From Isoperla grammatica (Eukaryota; Arthropoda; Insecta; Plecoptera; Perlodidae): DNA of 64,000 bases. Under the pieces are notes generated by a model, which was not told the origin of the DNA, did no database searches, and saw nothing but the letters and a program-made list of their open reading frames with translations. The position numbers were made by a program, and so were the translations under genes. Positions 25,198-39,500 of this stretch are shown here, one piece after another (the stretch's first letter is position 1; every line of letters begins with the position of its first letter). The DNA lies in assembly GCA_945910005.1 (NCBI GenBank), contig CAMDTW010000354.1, forward strand, positions 54,543-118,542. The letters run 5' to 3'.

Positions 25198-28100
25198 TAA
25201 GAATTATAGGCTACATTCTTCAAGAGTATAATGAAAATGCATAAATTGAGTTTTTTCGTCGTTTTTGGTTAAAATATGCATAAAATATAGAAATTGGCTG
25301 ATTTTAGTCTATCTACCACAAACTTCCAGTTTTAAGAGGAATCTTGCAACGGCTGGGATTCCTAAGGGTTTCAACCAAATTGCACAAATCGTTGTTTTAG
25401 AGCGTTTCAGGCTCCAATAAGCACATTTTGTCCATTTCGTCACATTTCGATAACTTCTATAGAAGTTACACCCTCCGTCGAAAAATAAGAATTATAGGTT
25501 GCATTCTTCAAGAGTATAATGAAAATGCATAAATTGAGTTTTTTCGTCGTTTTTGGTTAAAATATGCATCAAAAATAGACATTGGCTGATATCAGTCATT
25601 CTACCACAAACTTCCAGTTTTAAGAGGAATCTTGCATACGGCCGGGATTCCTAAGGGTTTCAACCAAAGTTGACAAATCGTTGTTTTAGAGCGTTTCAGG
25701 CTCCAATAAGCACAATTTGTCCATTTCGTCACATTTCGATAACTTCTATTGAAGTTACACCCTCCGTCGAAAAATAAGAATTATAGGTTGCATTCTTCAA
25801 GAGTATAATGAAAATGCATAAATTGAGTTTTTTCGTCGTTTTTGGTTAAAATATGCATAAAAAATAGAAATTGGCTGATTTCAGTCCATCTACCACAAAC
25901 TTCCAGTTTTAAGAGGAATCTTGCATACGGCTGGGATTCCTAAGGGTTTCAACCAAAGTTAACAAATCGTTGTTTTAGAGCGTGTCAGGTTTCCAATAAG
26001 CACAATTTGGCCATTTCGTCACATTTCGATAACTACTTTAGAAGTTACACCAACCGTTGAAAAATAATAATGTTAGTGTGCATTCTGAAAGAGTATTATG
26101 AAAATGCATAAATTGAGTTTTTTGGTCGTTTTTGGTTAAAATATGCATAAAATATAGAAATTGGCTGATTTTAGTCTATCTACCACAAACTTCCAGTTTT
26201 AAGAGGAATCTTGCATACGGCCGGGATTCCTAAGGGTTTCAACCAAATTGCACAAATCGTTGTTTTAGAGCGTTAGGCTCCAAAAAGCACAATTTGTCCA
26301 TTTCGTCACATTTCGATAACTTCTATAGAAGTTACACCCTCCGTCGAAAAATAAGAATTATAGGTTGCATTCTTCAAGAGTATAATGAAAATGCATAAAT
26401 TGAGTTTTTTCGTCGTTTTTGGTTAAAGTATGCATAAAATATAGAAATTAGCTGATTTTAGTCTATCTTCCACAAACTTCCAGTTTTAAGAGGAATCTTG
26501 CATACGGCTGGGATACCTAAGGGTTTCAACCAAATTGCACAAATCGTTGTTTTAGAGCGTTTAAGGCTCCAATAAGCACAATTTGTCCATTTCGTCACAT
26601 TTCGATAACTTCAATAGAAGTTACACCCTCCGTTGAAAAATAAGAATTATAGGCTGCATTCTTCAAGAGTATAATGAAAATGCATAAATTGAGTTTTTTC
26701 GTCGTTTTTGGTGAAAGTATGCATAAAATATAGAAATTGGCTGATTTTAGTCTATCTTCCACAAACTTCCAGTTTTAAGAGGAATCTTGCATACGGCTGG
26801 GATTCCTAAGGGTTTCAACCAAATTGCACAAATCGTTGTTTTAGAGCGTTTAAGGCTCCAATAAGCACAATTTATCCATTTCGTCACATTTCGATAACTT
26901 CTATAGAAGTTACACCCTCCGTCGAAAAATAAGAATTATAGGTTGCATTCTTCAAGAGTATAATGAAAATGCATAAATTGAGTTTTTTCGTCGTTTTTGG
27001 TTAAAATATGCATAAAAAATAGAAATTGGCTGATTTCAGTCTATATACCACAAACTTCCAGTTTTAAGAGGAATCTTGCATACGGCCGGGATTCCTAAGG
27101 GTTTCAACCAAAGTTGACAAATCGTTGTTTTATAGCGTTTCAGGCTCCAATAAGCACAATTTGTCCATTTCGTAACATTTCGATAACTTCTATAGAAGTT
27201 ACACCCTCCGTCGAAAAATATGAATTATAGGTTGCATTCTTCAAGAGTATAATGACAATGCATAAATTGAGTTTTTTCGTCGTTTTTGGTTGAAATATGC
27301 CTAAAAAATAGAAATTGGATGATTTCAGTCTATCTACCACAAACTTCCAGTTTTAAGAGGAATCTTGCATACGGCCGGGATTCCTAAAGGTTTCAACCAA
27401 AGTTGACAAATCGTTGTTTCAGAGCGTTTCAGGCTCCAATAAGCACAAATTGTCCATATCGTCACATTTCGATAACTTCTATAGAAGTTACACCCTCCGT
27501 TGAAAAATAAGAATTATAGGCTGCATTCTTCAAGAGTATAATAAAAATGCATAAATTGAGTTTTTTCGTCGTTTTTGGTTAAAATATGCATAAAATATAG
27601 AAATTGGCTGATTTTAGTCTATCTACCACAAACTTCCAGTTTTAAGAGGAATCTTGCATACGGCTGGGATTCCTAAGGGTTTCAACCAAATTGCACAAAT
27701 CGTTGTTTTAGAGCGTTTCAGGCACCAATAAGCACAATTTGGCCATTTCGTCACATTTCGATAACTACTTTAGAAGTTACACCAACCGTTGAAAAATAAT
27801 AATGTTAGTGTGCATTCTGAAAGAGTATTATGAAAATGCATAAATTGAGTTTTTTGGTCGTTTTTGGTTAAAATATGCATAAAATATAGAAATTGGCTGA
27901 TTTAAGTCTATCTACCACAAACTTCCAGTTTTAAGAGGAATCTTGCATACGGCCGGGATTCCTAAGGGTTTCAACCAAAGTTGACAAATCGTTGTTTTAG
28001 AGCGTTTCAGGCTCCAATAAGCACAAATTGTCCATTTCGTCACATTTCGATAACTTCTATAGAAGTTACACCCTCCGTTGAAAAATAAGAATTATAGGCT

Positions 28101-31100
28101 GCATTCTTCAAGAGTATAATGAAAATGTATAAATTGAGTTTTTTCGTCGTTTTTGGTTAAAATTTGCATAAAATATAGAAATTGGCTGATTTTAGTCTAT
28201 CTACCACAAACTTCCAGTTTTAAGAGGAATCTTGCATACGGCTGGGATTCCTAAGGGTTTCAACCAAATTGCCCAAATCGTTGTTTTAGAGCGTTAGGCT
28301 CCAAAAAGCACAATTTGTCCATTTCGTCACATTTCGATAACTTCTATAGAAGTTACACCCTCCGTCGAAAAATAAGAATTATAGGTTGCATTCTTCAAGA
28401 GTATAATGAAAATGCATAAAATATGCATAAAAAATAGAAATTGGCTGATTTCAGTCTATCTACCACAAACTTCCAGTTTTAAGAGGAATCTTGCATACGG
28501 CCGGGATTCCTAAGGGTTTCAACCAAAGTTGACAAATCGTTGTTTTAGAGCGTTTCAGGCTCCAATAAGCACAATTTGTCCATTTCGTCACATTTCGAAA
28601 ACTTCTATAGAAGTTACACCCTCCGTCGAAAAATAAGAATTATAGGTTGCATTCTTCAAGAGTATAATGAAAATGCATAAATTGAGTTTTTTCGTCGTTT
28701 TTTTTTAAAATATGCATCAAAAATAGACATTGGCTGATATCAGTCAATCTACCACAAACTTCCAGTTTTAAGAGGAATCTTGCATACGGCCGGGATTCCT
28801 AAGGGTTTCAACCAAAGTTGACAAATCGTTGTTTTAGAGCGTTTCAGGCTCCAATAAGCACAATTTGTCCATTTCGTCACATTTCGATAACTTCTATAGA
28901 AGTTACACCCTCCGTCGAAAAATAGGAATTATAGGTTGCATTCTTCAAGAGTATAATGAAAATGCATAAATTGAGTTTTTTGTCGTTTTTGGTTGAAATA
29001 TGCCTAAAAAATAGAAATTGGATGATTTCAGTCTATCTACCACAAACTTCCAGTTTTAAGAGGAATCTTGCATACGGCCGGGATTCCTAAAGGTTTCAAC
29101 CAAAGTTGACAAATCGTTGTTTTAGAGCGTTTCAGGCTCCAATAAGCACAATTTGTCCATTTCGTCACATTTCGATAACTTCTATAGAAGTTACACCCTC
29201 CGTTGAAAAATAAGAATTATAGGCTGCATTCTTCAAGAGTATAATAAAAATGCATAAATTGAGTTTTTTCGTCGTTTTTGGTTAAAATATGCATAAAATA
29301 TAGAAATTGGCTGATTTTAGTCTATCTACCACAAACTTCCAGTTTTAAGAGGAATCTTACAAACGGCTGGGATTCCTAAGGGTTTCAACCAAATTGCACA
29401 AATAGTTGTTTTAGAGCGTTTCAGGCTCCAATAAGCACAATTTGTCCATTTCGTTACATTTCGATAACTTCTATAGAAGTTACACCCTCCGTTGAAAAAT
29501 AAGAATTATAGGCTGCATTCTTCAAGAGTATAATGAAAATGCATAAATTGAGTTTTTTCGTCGTTTTTGGTTAAAATATGCATAAAATATAGAAATTGGC
29601 TGATTTTAGTCTATCTACCACAAACTTCCAGTTTTAAGAGGAATCTTGCATACGGCTGGGATTCCTAAGGGTTTCAACCAAATTGCACAAATCGTTGTTT
29701 TAGAGCGTTTCAGGCTCCAATAAGCACAATTTGTCCATTTCGTCACATTTCGAAAACTTCTATAGAAGTTACACCCTCCGTCGAAAAATAAGAATTATAG
29801 GTTGCATTCTTCAAGAGTATAATGAAAATGCATAAATTGAGTTTTTTCGTCGTTTTTGGTTAAAATATGCATAAAAAATAGATATTGGCTGATTTCTGTC
29901 TATCTACCACAAACATCCAGTTTTAAGAGGAATCTTGCATATGGCCGGGTTTCCTAAGGGTTTCAACCAAAGTTGACAAATCGTTGTTTTAGAGCGTTTC
30001 AGGCTCCAATAAGCACAATTTGTCCATTTCGTCACATTTCGATAACTTCTATAGAAGTTACACCCTCCGTCGAAAAATAAGAATTATAGGTTGCATTCTT
30101 CAAGAGTATAATGAAAATGCATAAATTGAGTTTTTTCGTCGTTTTTGGTTAAAATATGTCTAAAAAATAGAAATTGGCTGATTTTAGTCTATCTACCACA
30201 AACTTCCAGTTTTAAGAGGAATCTTGCATACGGCTGGGATTCCTAAGGGTTTCAACCAAATTGCACAAATCGTTGTTTTAGAGCGTTTCAGGCTCCAATA
30301 AGATCAATTTGTCCATTATGTCACATTTCGATAACTTCTATAGAAGTTACACCCTCCGTTGAAAAATAAGAATTATAGGCTGCATTCTTCAAGAGTATAA
30401 TGAAAATGCATAAATTGAGTTTTTTCGTCGTTTTTGGTTAAAATATGCATAAAATATAGAAATTGGCTGATTTTAGTCTATCTACCACAAACTTCCAGTT
30501 TTAAGAGGAATCTTGCATACGGCTGGGATTCCTAAGGGTTTCAACTAAATTGCACAAATCGTTGTTTTAGAGCGTTTCAGGCTCCAATAAGCACAATTTG
30601 TCCATTTCGTCACATTTCGATAACTTCTATAGAAGTTACACCCTCCGTCGAAAAATAAGAATTATAGGTTGCATTCTTCAAGAGTATAATGAAAATGCAT
30701 AAATTGAGTTTTTTCGTCGTTTTTGGTTTAAATATGCATAAAAAATAGAAATTGGCTGATTTCAGTCTATCTACCACAAACTTCCAGTTTTAAGAGGAAT
30801 CTTGCATACGGACGGGTTTCCTAAGGGTTTCAACCAAAGTTGACAAATCGTTGTTTTAGAGCGTTTCAGGCTCCAATAAGCACAATTTGTCCATTTCGTC
30901 ACATTTCGATAACTTCTATAGAAGTTACACCCTCCGTCGAAAAATAAGAATTATAGGTTGCATTCTTCAAGAGTATAATGAAAATGCATAAATTGAGTTT
31001 TTTCGTCGTTTTTGGTTAAAATATGCCTAAAAAATAGAAATTGGCTGATTTCAGTCTATCTACCACAAACTTCCAGTTTTAAGAGGAATCTTGCATACGG

Positions 31101-33545
31101 CCGGGATTCCTAAGGGTTTCAACCAAATTGCACAAATCGTTGTTTTAGAGCGTTTCAGGCTCCAATAAGCACAATTTGTCCATTTCGTCACATTTCGATA
31201 ACTTCTATAGAAGTTACACCCTCCGTCGAAAAATAAGAATTATAGGTTGCATTCTTCAAGAGTATAATGAAAATGCATAAATTGAGTTTTTTCGTAGTTT
31301 TTGGTTAAAATATGCATAAAAAATAGAAATTGGCTGATTTCAGTCTATCTACCACAAACTTCCAGTTTTAAGAGGAATCTTGCATACGGCCGGGATTCCT
31401 AAGGGTTTCAACCAAAGTTGACAAATCGTTGTTTTATAGCGTTTAAGGCTCCAATAAGCACAATTTGTCCATTTCGTCACATTTCGATAACTTCTATAGA
31501 AGTTACACCCTCAGTCGAAAAATAAGAATTATAGGTTGCATTCTTCAAGAGTATAATGAAAATGCATAAATTGAGTTTTTTCGTCGTTTTTGGTTGAAAT
31601 ATGCCTAAAAATTAGAAATTTGCTGATTTCAGTTTATCTACCACAAACTTCCAGTTTTAAGAGGAATCTTGCATACGGCCGGGATTCCTAAGGGTTTCAA
31701 CCAAAGTTGACAAATCGTTGTTTTAGAGCGTTTCAGGCTCCAATTAGCACAATTTGTCCATTTCGTCACATTTCGATAACTTCTATAGAAGTTACACCCT
31801 CCGTTGAAAAATAAGAATTATAGGCTGCATTCTTCAAGAGTATAATAAAAATGCATAAAATTGAGTTTTTTCGTCGTTTTTGGTTAAAATATGCATAAAA
31901 TATAGAAATTGGCTGATTTTAGTCTATCTACCACAAACTTCCAGTTTTAAGAGGAATCTTGCATACGGCTGGGATTCCTAAGGGTTTCAACCAAATTGCA
32001 CAAATCGTTGTTTTAGAGCGTTTCAGGCTCCAATAAGCACAATTTGTCCATTATGTCACATTTCGATAACTTCTATAGAAGTTACACCCTCCGTTGAAAA
32101 ATAAGAATTATAGGCTGCATTCTTCAAGAGTATAATGAAAATGCATAAATTGAGTTTTTTCGTCGTTTTTGGTTAAAATATGCATAAAATATAGAAATTG
32201 GCTGATTTTAGTCTATCTACCACAAACTTCCAGTTTTAAGAGGAATCTTGCATACGGCTGGGATTCCTAAGGGTTTCAACCAAATTGCACAAATCGTTGT
32301 TTTAGAGCGTTTCAGGCTCCAATAAGCACAATTTGTCCATTTCGTCACATTTCGAAAACTTCTATAGAAGTTACACCCTCCGTCGAAAAATAAGAATTAT
32401 AGGTTGCATTCTTCAAGAGTATAATGAAAATGCATAAATTGAGTTTTTTCGTCGTTTTTGGTTAAAATATGCATAAAAAATAGAAATTGGCTGATTTCAG
32501 TCTATCTACCACAAACTTCCAGTTTTAAGAGGAATCTTGCATACGGCCGGGTTTCCTAAGGGTTTCAACCAAAGTTGACAAATCGTTGTTTTAGAGCGTT
32601 TCAGGCTCCAATAAGCACAATTTGTCCATTTCGTCACATTTCGATAACTTCTATAGAAGTTACACCCTCCGTCGAAAAATAAGAATTATAGGTTGCATTC
32701 TTCAAGAGTATAATGAAAATGCATAAATTGAGTTTTTTCGTCGTTTTGTTTAAAATATGCATAAAAAATAGAAATTGGCTGATTTCAGTCTATCTACCAC
32801 AAACTTCCAGATTTAAGAGGAATCTTGCATACGGCCGGGATTCCTAAGGGTTTCAACCAAAGTTGACAAATCGTTGTTTTAGAGCGTTTCAGGCTCCAAT
32901 AAGCACAATTTGTCCATTTCGTCACATTTCGATAACTTCTATAGAAGTTACACCCTCCGTTGAAAAATAAGAATTATAGGCTGCATTCTTCAAGAGTATA
33001 ATGAAAATGCATAAATTGAGTTTTTTCGTCGTTTTTGGTTAAAATATGCATAAAATATAGAAATTGGCTGATTTCAGTCTATCTACCACAAACATCCAGT
33101 TTTAAGAGGAATCTTGCATACGGCCGGGTTTCCTAAGGGTTTCAACCAAAGTTGACAAATCGTTGTTTTAGAGCGTTTCAGGCTCCAATAAGCACAATTT
33201 GTCCATTTCGTCACATTTCGATAACTACTTTAGAAGTTACACCAACCGTTGAAAAATAATAATGTTAGTGTGCATTCTGAAAGAGTATAATGAAAATGCA
33301 TAAATTGAGTTTTTTGGTCGTTTTTGGTTAAAATATGCATAAAATATAGAAATTGGCTGATTTTAGTCTATCTACCACAAACTTCCAGTTTTAAGAGGAA
33401 TCTTGCATACGGCCGGGATTCCTAAGGGTTTCAACCAAAGTTAACAAATCGTTGTTTTAGAGCGTTTCAGGCTCCAATAAGCACAATTTGTCCATTTCGT
33501 CACATTTCGATAACTTCTATAGAAGTAAACCCTCCGTTGAAAAAT
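25198..33545 (-). repeat. Long HOR unit 3 (8,347-8,348 bp, 29 monomers)
   Basis: It is the second copy of the 8,348-bp duplication and is very close in sequence to unit 2. Differences I saw include gggatacct (26,511), aataggaatt (28,921), aaatagttg (29,400), gacggg (30,811), cgtagttt (31,294) and a 1-bp loss in cgttttgttt (32,744). Sites where unit 2 rather than unit 3 is unusual include gaaataagctg (20,089), caggttcc (21,362) and gacttcag (22,129). The left seam lies between 25,185 and 25,209, inside one monomer. Confidence 0.85.
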
Positions 33546-35449
33546 AAGAATTATAGGCTGCATTCTTCAAGAGTATAATGAAAATGCATAAATTGAGTTT
33601 TTTCGTCGTTTTTGGTTAAAATTTGCATAAAATATAGAAATTGGCTGATTTTAGTCTATCTACCACAAACTTCCAGTTTTGAGAGGAATCTTGCATACGG
33701 CTGGGATTCCTAAGGGTTTCAACCAAATTGCACAAATCGTTGTTTTAGAGCGTTTCAGGCTCCAATAAGCACAATTTGTCCATTTCGTCACATTTCGATA
33801 ACTTCTATAGAAGTTACACCCTCCGTCGAAAAATAAGAATTATAGGTTGCATTCTTCAAGAGTATAATGAAAATGCATAAATTGAGTTTTTTCGTCGTTT
33901 TTGGTTAAAATATGCATAAAAAATAGAAATTGGCTGATTTCAGTCTATCTACCACAAACTTCCAGTTTTAAGAGGAATCTTGCATACGGCCGGGATTCCT
34001 AAGGGTTTCAACCAAAGTTGACAAATCGTTGTTTTAGAGCGTTTCAGGCTCCAATAAGCACAATTTGTCCATTTCGTCACATTTCGATAACTTCTATAGA
34101 AGTTACACCCTCCGTTGAAAAATAAGAATTATAGTCTGCATTCTTCAAGAGTATAATGAAAATGCATAAATTGAGTTTTTTCGTCGTTTTTGGTTAAAAT
34201 TTGCATAAAATATAGAAATTGGCTGATTTAAGTCTATCTACCACAAACTTCCAGTTTTAAGAGGAATCTTGCATACGGCTGGGATTCCTAAGGGTTTTAA
34301 CCAAATTGCACAAATCGTTGTTTTTGAGCGTTTCAGGCTCCAATAAGCACAATTTGTCCATTTCGTCACATTTCGATATTTTCTATAAAAGTTACACCCT
34401 CCGTCGAAAAATAAGAATTATAGGTTGCATTCTTCAAGAGTATAATGAAAATGCATAAATTGAGTTTTTTCGTCGTTTTTGGTTAAAATATGCATAAAAA
34501 ATAGAAATTGGCTGATTTCATACTATCTACCACAAACTTCCAGTTTTAAGAGGAATCTTGCATACGGCCGGGATTCCTAAGGGTTTTAACCAAAGTTGAC
34601 AAATCGTTGTTTTAGAGCGTTTCAGGCTCCAATAAGCACAATTTGTCCATTATGTCACATTTCGATAACTTCTATAGAAGTTACACCCTCCGTCGAAAAA
34701 TAAGATGTATAGGTTGCATTCTTCAAGAGTATAATGAAAATGCATAAATTGAGTTTTTTCGTCGTTTTTGGTTAAAATATGCATAAAAAATAAAAATTTG
34801 GCTGATTTCAGTCTATCTACCAAAAAACTTCCAGTTTAAAGAGGAATCTTGCATACGGCCGGGATACCTAAGGGTTTCAACCAAAGTTGACAAATCGTTG
34901 TTTTAGAGCGTTTCAGGCTCCAATAAGCACAATTTGTCCATTTCGTCACATTTCGATAACTTCTATAGAAGGTACACCCTCCGTTGAAAAATAAGAATTA
35001 TAGGCTGCATTCTTCAAGAGTATAATGAAAATGCATAAATTGAGGTTTTTCGTCGTTTTTGGTTAAATATGCAGAAAATATAGAAATTGGCTGATTTTAG
35101 TCTATCTACCACAAAGTTCCAGTTTTAAGAGGAATCTTGCATACGGCTGGGATTCCTAAGGGTTTCAACCAAATTGCACAAATCGTTGTTTTAGAGCGTT
35201 TCAGGCTCCAATAAGCACAATTTGTCCATTTCGTCACATTTCGATAACTTCTATAGAAGTTACACCCTCCGTCGAAAAATAAGAATTATAGGTTGCATTC
35301 TTCAAGAGTATAATGAAAATGCATAAATTTAGTTTTTTCGTCGTTTTTGGTTAAAATATGCATACAAAATAGAAATTGGCTGATTTCAGTCTATCTACCA
35401 CAAACTTCCAGTTTTAAGAGGAATCTTGCATACGGCCGGGATTCCTAAG

Positions 35450-35738
35450 GGTTTCAACCAAAGTTGACAAATCGTTGTTTTAGAGCGTTTCAGGTTCCAA
35501 TAAGCACAATTTGTCCATTTCGTCACATTTCGATAACTTCTATAGAAGGTACACCCTCCGTTGAAAAATAAGAATGTTAGTGTGCATTCTGAAAGAGTAT
35601 TATGAAAATGCATAAATTGAGTTTTTTGGTCGTTTTTGGTTAAAATATGCATAAAATATAGAAATTGGCTGATTTAAGTCTATCTACCACAAACTTCCAG
35701 TTTTAAGAGGAATCTTGCATACGGCCGGGATTCCTAAG
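35450..35738 (-). repeat. Chimeric B/C monomer, second copy
   Basis: It has the same junction as at 10,406 (aagaatgttag following caccctccgttg), with one further change, caggttcc. Its position confirms the 25,044-bp correspondence between units 1 and 4. Confidence 0.8.
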
Positions 35739-36531
35739 GGTTTCAACCAAAGTTGACAAATCGTTGTTTTAGAGCGTTTCAGGCTCCAATAAGCACAAAT
35801 TGTCCATTTCGTCACATTTCGATAACTTCTATAGAAGTTACACCCTCCGTTGAAAAATAAGAATTATAGGCTGCATTCTTCAAGAGTATAATGAAAATGT
35901 ATAAATTGAGTTTTTTCGTCGTTTTTGGTTAAAATTTGCATAAAATATAGAAATTGGCTGATTTTAGTCTATCTACCACAAACTTCCAGTTTTAAGAGGA
36001 ATCTTGCATACGGCTGGGATTCCTAAGGGTTTCAACCAAATTGCACAAATCGTTGTTTTAGAGCGTTAGGCTCCAAAAAGCACAATTTGTCCATTTCGTC
36101 ACATTTCGATAACTTCTATAGAAGTTACACCCTCCGTCGAAAAATAAGAATTATAGGTTGCATTCTTCAAGAGTATAATGAAAATGCATAAAATATGCAT
36201 AAAAAATAGAAATTGGCTGATTTCAGTCTATCTACCACAAACTTCCAGTTTTAAGAGGAATCTTGCATACGGCCGGGATTCCTAAGGGTTTCAACCAAAG
36301 TTGACAAATCGTTGTTTTAGAGCGTTTCAGGCTCCAATAAGCACAATTTGTCCATTTCGTCACATTTCGATAACTTCAATAGAAGTTACACCCTCCGTTG
36401 AAAAATAAGAATTATAGGCTGCATTCTTCAAGAGTATAATGAAAATGCATAAATTGAGTTTTTTCGTCGTTTTTGGTTAAAGTATGCATAAAATATAGAA
36501 ATTGGCTGATTTTAGTCTATCTTCCACAAAC

Positions 36532-39500
36532 TTCAGTTTTAAGAGGAATCTTGCATACGGCTGGGATTCCTAAGGGTTTCAACCAAATTGCACAAATCGT
36601 TGTTTTAGAGCGTTTCAGGCTCCAATAAGCACAATTTGTCCATTTCGTCACATTTCAATAACTTCTATAGAAGTTACACCCTCCGTCGAAAAATAAGAAT
36701 TATAGGTTGCATTCTTCAAGAGTATAATGAAAATGCATAAATTGAGTTTTTTCGTCGTTTTTGGTTAAAATATGCATAAAAAATAGAAATTGGCTGATTT
36801 CAGTCTATCTACCACAAACTTCCAGTTTTAAGAGGAATCTTGCATACGGCCGGGATTCCTAAGGGTTTCAACCAAAGTTGACAAATCGTTGTTTTAGAGC
36901 GTTTCAGGCTCCAATAAGCACAATTTGTCCATTTCGTCACATTTCGATAACTTCTATAGAAGTTACACCCTCCGTCGAAAAATAAGAATTATAGGTTGCA
37001 TTCTTCAAGAGTATAATGAAAATGCATAAATTGAGTTTTTTTGTCGTTTTTAATTGAAATATGCCTAAAAAATAGAAATTGGATGATTTCAGTCTATCTA
37101 CCACAAACTTCCAGTTTTAAGAGGAATCTTGCATACGGCCGGGATTCCTAAAGGTTTTAACCAAAGTTGACAAATCGTTGTTTTAGAGCGTTTCAGGCTC
37201 CAATAAGCACAATTTGTCCATTTCGTCACATTTCGATAACTTCTATAGAAGTTACACCCTCCGTTGAAAAATAAGAATTATAGGCTGCATTCTTCAAGAG
37301 TATAATAAAAATGCATAAATTGAGTTTTTTCGTCGTTTTTGGTTAAAATATGCATAAAATATAGAAATTGGCTGATTTTAGTCTATCTACCACAAACTTC
37401 CAGTTTTAAGAGGAATCTTACAAACGGCTGGGATTCCTAAGGGTTTCAACCAAATTGCACAAATCGTTGTTTTAGAGCGTTTCAGGCTCCAATAAGCACA
37501 ATTTGTCCATTTCGTTACATTTCGATAACTTCTATAGAAGTTACACCCTCCGTTGAAAAATAAGAATTATAGGCTGCATTCTTCAAGAGTATAATGAAAA
37601 TGCATAAATTGAGTTTTTTCGTCGTTTTTGGTTAAAATATGCATAAAATATAGAAATTGGCTGATTTTAGTCTATCTACCACAAACTTCCAGTTTTAAGA
37701 GGAATCTTGCATACGGCTGGGATTCCTAAGGGTTTCAACCAAATTGCACAAATCGTTGTTTTAGAGCGTTTCAGGCTCCAATAAGCACAATTTGTCCATT
37801 TCGTCACATTTCGAAAACTTCTATAGAAGTTACACCCTCCGTCGAAAAATAAGAATTATAGGTTGCATTCTTCAAGAGTATAATGAAAATGCATAAATTG
37901 AGTTTTTTCGTCGTTTTTGGTTAAAATATGCATAAAAAATAGAAATTGGCTGATTTCTGTCTATCTACCACAAACTTCCAGTTTTAAGAGGAATCTTGCA
38001 TACGGCCGGGTTTCCTAAGGGTTTCAACCAAAGTTGACAAATCGTTGTTTTAGAGCGTTTCAGGCTCCAATAAGCACAATTTGTCCATTTCGTCACATTT
38101 CGAAAACTTCTATAGAAGTTACACCCTCCGTCGAAAAATAAGAATTATAGGTTGCATTCTTCAAGAGTATAATGAAAATGCATAAATTGAGTTTTTTCGT
38201 CGTTTTTGGTTAAAATATGTCTAAAAAATAGAAATTGGCTGATTTTAGTCTATCTACCACAAACTTCCAGTTTTAAGAGGAATCTTGCATACGGCTGGGA
38301 TTCCTAAGGGTTTCAACCAAATTGCACAAATCGTTGTTTTAGAGCGTTTCAGGCTCCAATAAGATCAATTTGTCCATTATGTCACATTTCGATAACTTCT
38401 ATAGAAGTTACACCCTCCGTTGAAAAATAAGAATTATAGGCTGCATTCTTCAAGAGTATAATGAAAATGCATAAATTGAGTTTTTTCGTCGTTTTTGGTT
38501 AAAATATGCATAAAATATAGAAATTGGCTGATTTTAGTCTATCTACCACAAACTTCCAGTTTTAAGAGGAATCTTGCATACGGCTGGGATTCCTAAGGGT
38601 TTCAACCAAATTGCACAAATCGTTGTTTTAGAGCGTTTCAGGCTCCAATAAGCACAATTTGTCCATTTCGTCACATTTCGATAACTTCTATAGAAGTTAC
38701 ACCCTCCGTCGAAAAATAAGAATTATAGGTTGCATTCTTCAAGAGTATAATGAAAATGCATAAATTGAGTTTTTTCGTCGTTTTTGGTTAAAATATGCAT
38801 AAAAAATAGAAATTGGCTGATTTCAGTCTATCTACCACAAACTTCCAGTTTTAAGAGGAATCTTGCATACGGCCGGGTTTCCTAAGGGTTTCAACCAAAG
38901 TTGACAAATCGTTGTTTTAGAGCGTTTCAGGCTCCAATAAGCACAATTTGTCCATTTCGTCACATTTCGATAACTTCTATAGAAGTTACACCCTCCGTCG
39001 AAAAATAAGAATTATAGGTTGCATTCTTCAAGAGTATAATGAAAATGCATAAATTGAGTTTTTTCGTCGTTTTTGGTTAAAATATGCCTAAAAAATAGAA
39101 ATTGGATGATTTCAGTCTATCTACCACAAACTTCCAGTTTTAAGAGGAATCTTGCATACGGCCGGGATTCCTAAGGGTTTCAACCAAATTGCACAAATCG
39201 TTGTTTTAGAGCGTTTCAGGCTCCAATAAGCACAATTTGTCCATTTCGTCACATTTCGATAACTTCTATAGAAGTTACACCCTCCGTCGAAAAATAAGAA
39301 TTATAGGTTGCATTCTTCAAGAGTATAATGAAAATGCATAAATTGAGTTTTTTCGTCGTTTTTGGTTAAAATATGCATAAAAAATAGAAATTGGCTGATT
39401 TCAGTCTATCTACCACAAACTTCCAGTTTTAAGAGGAATCTTGCATACGGCCGGGATTCCTAAGGGTTTCAACCAAAGTTGACAAATCGTTGTTTTATAG

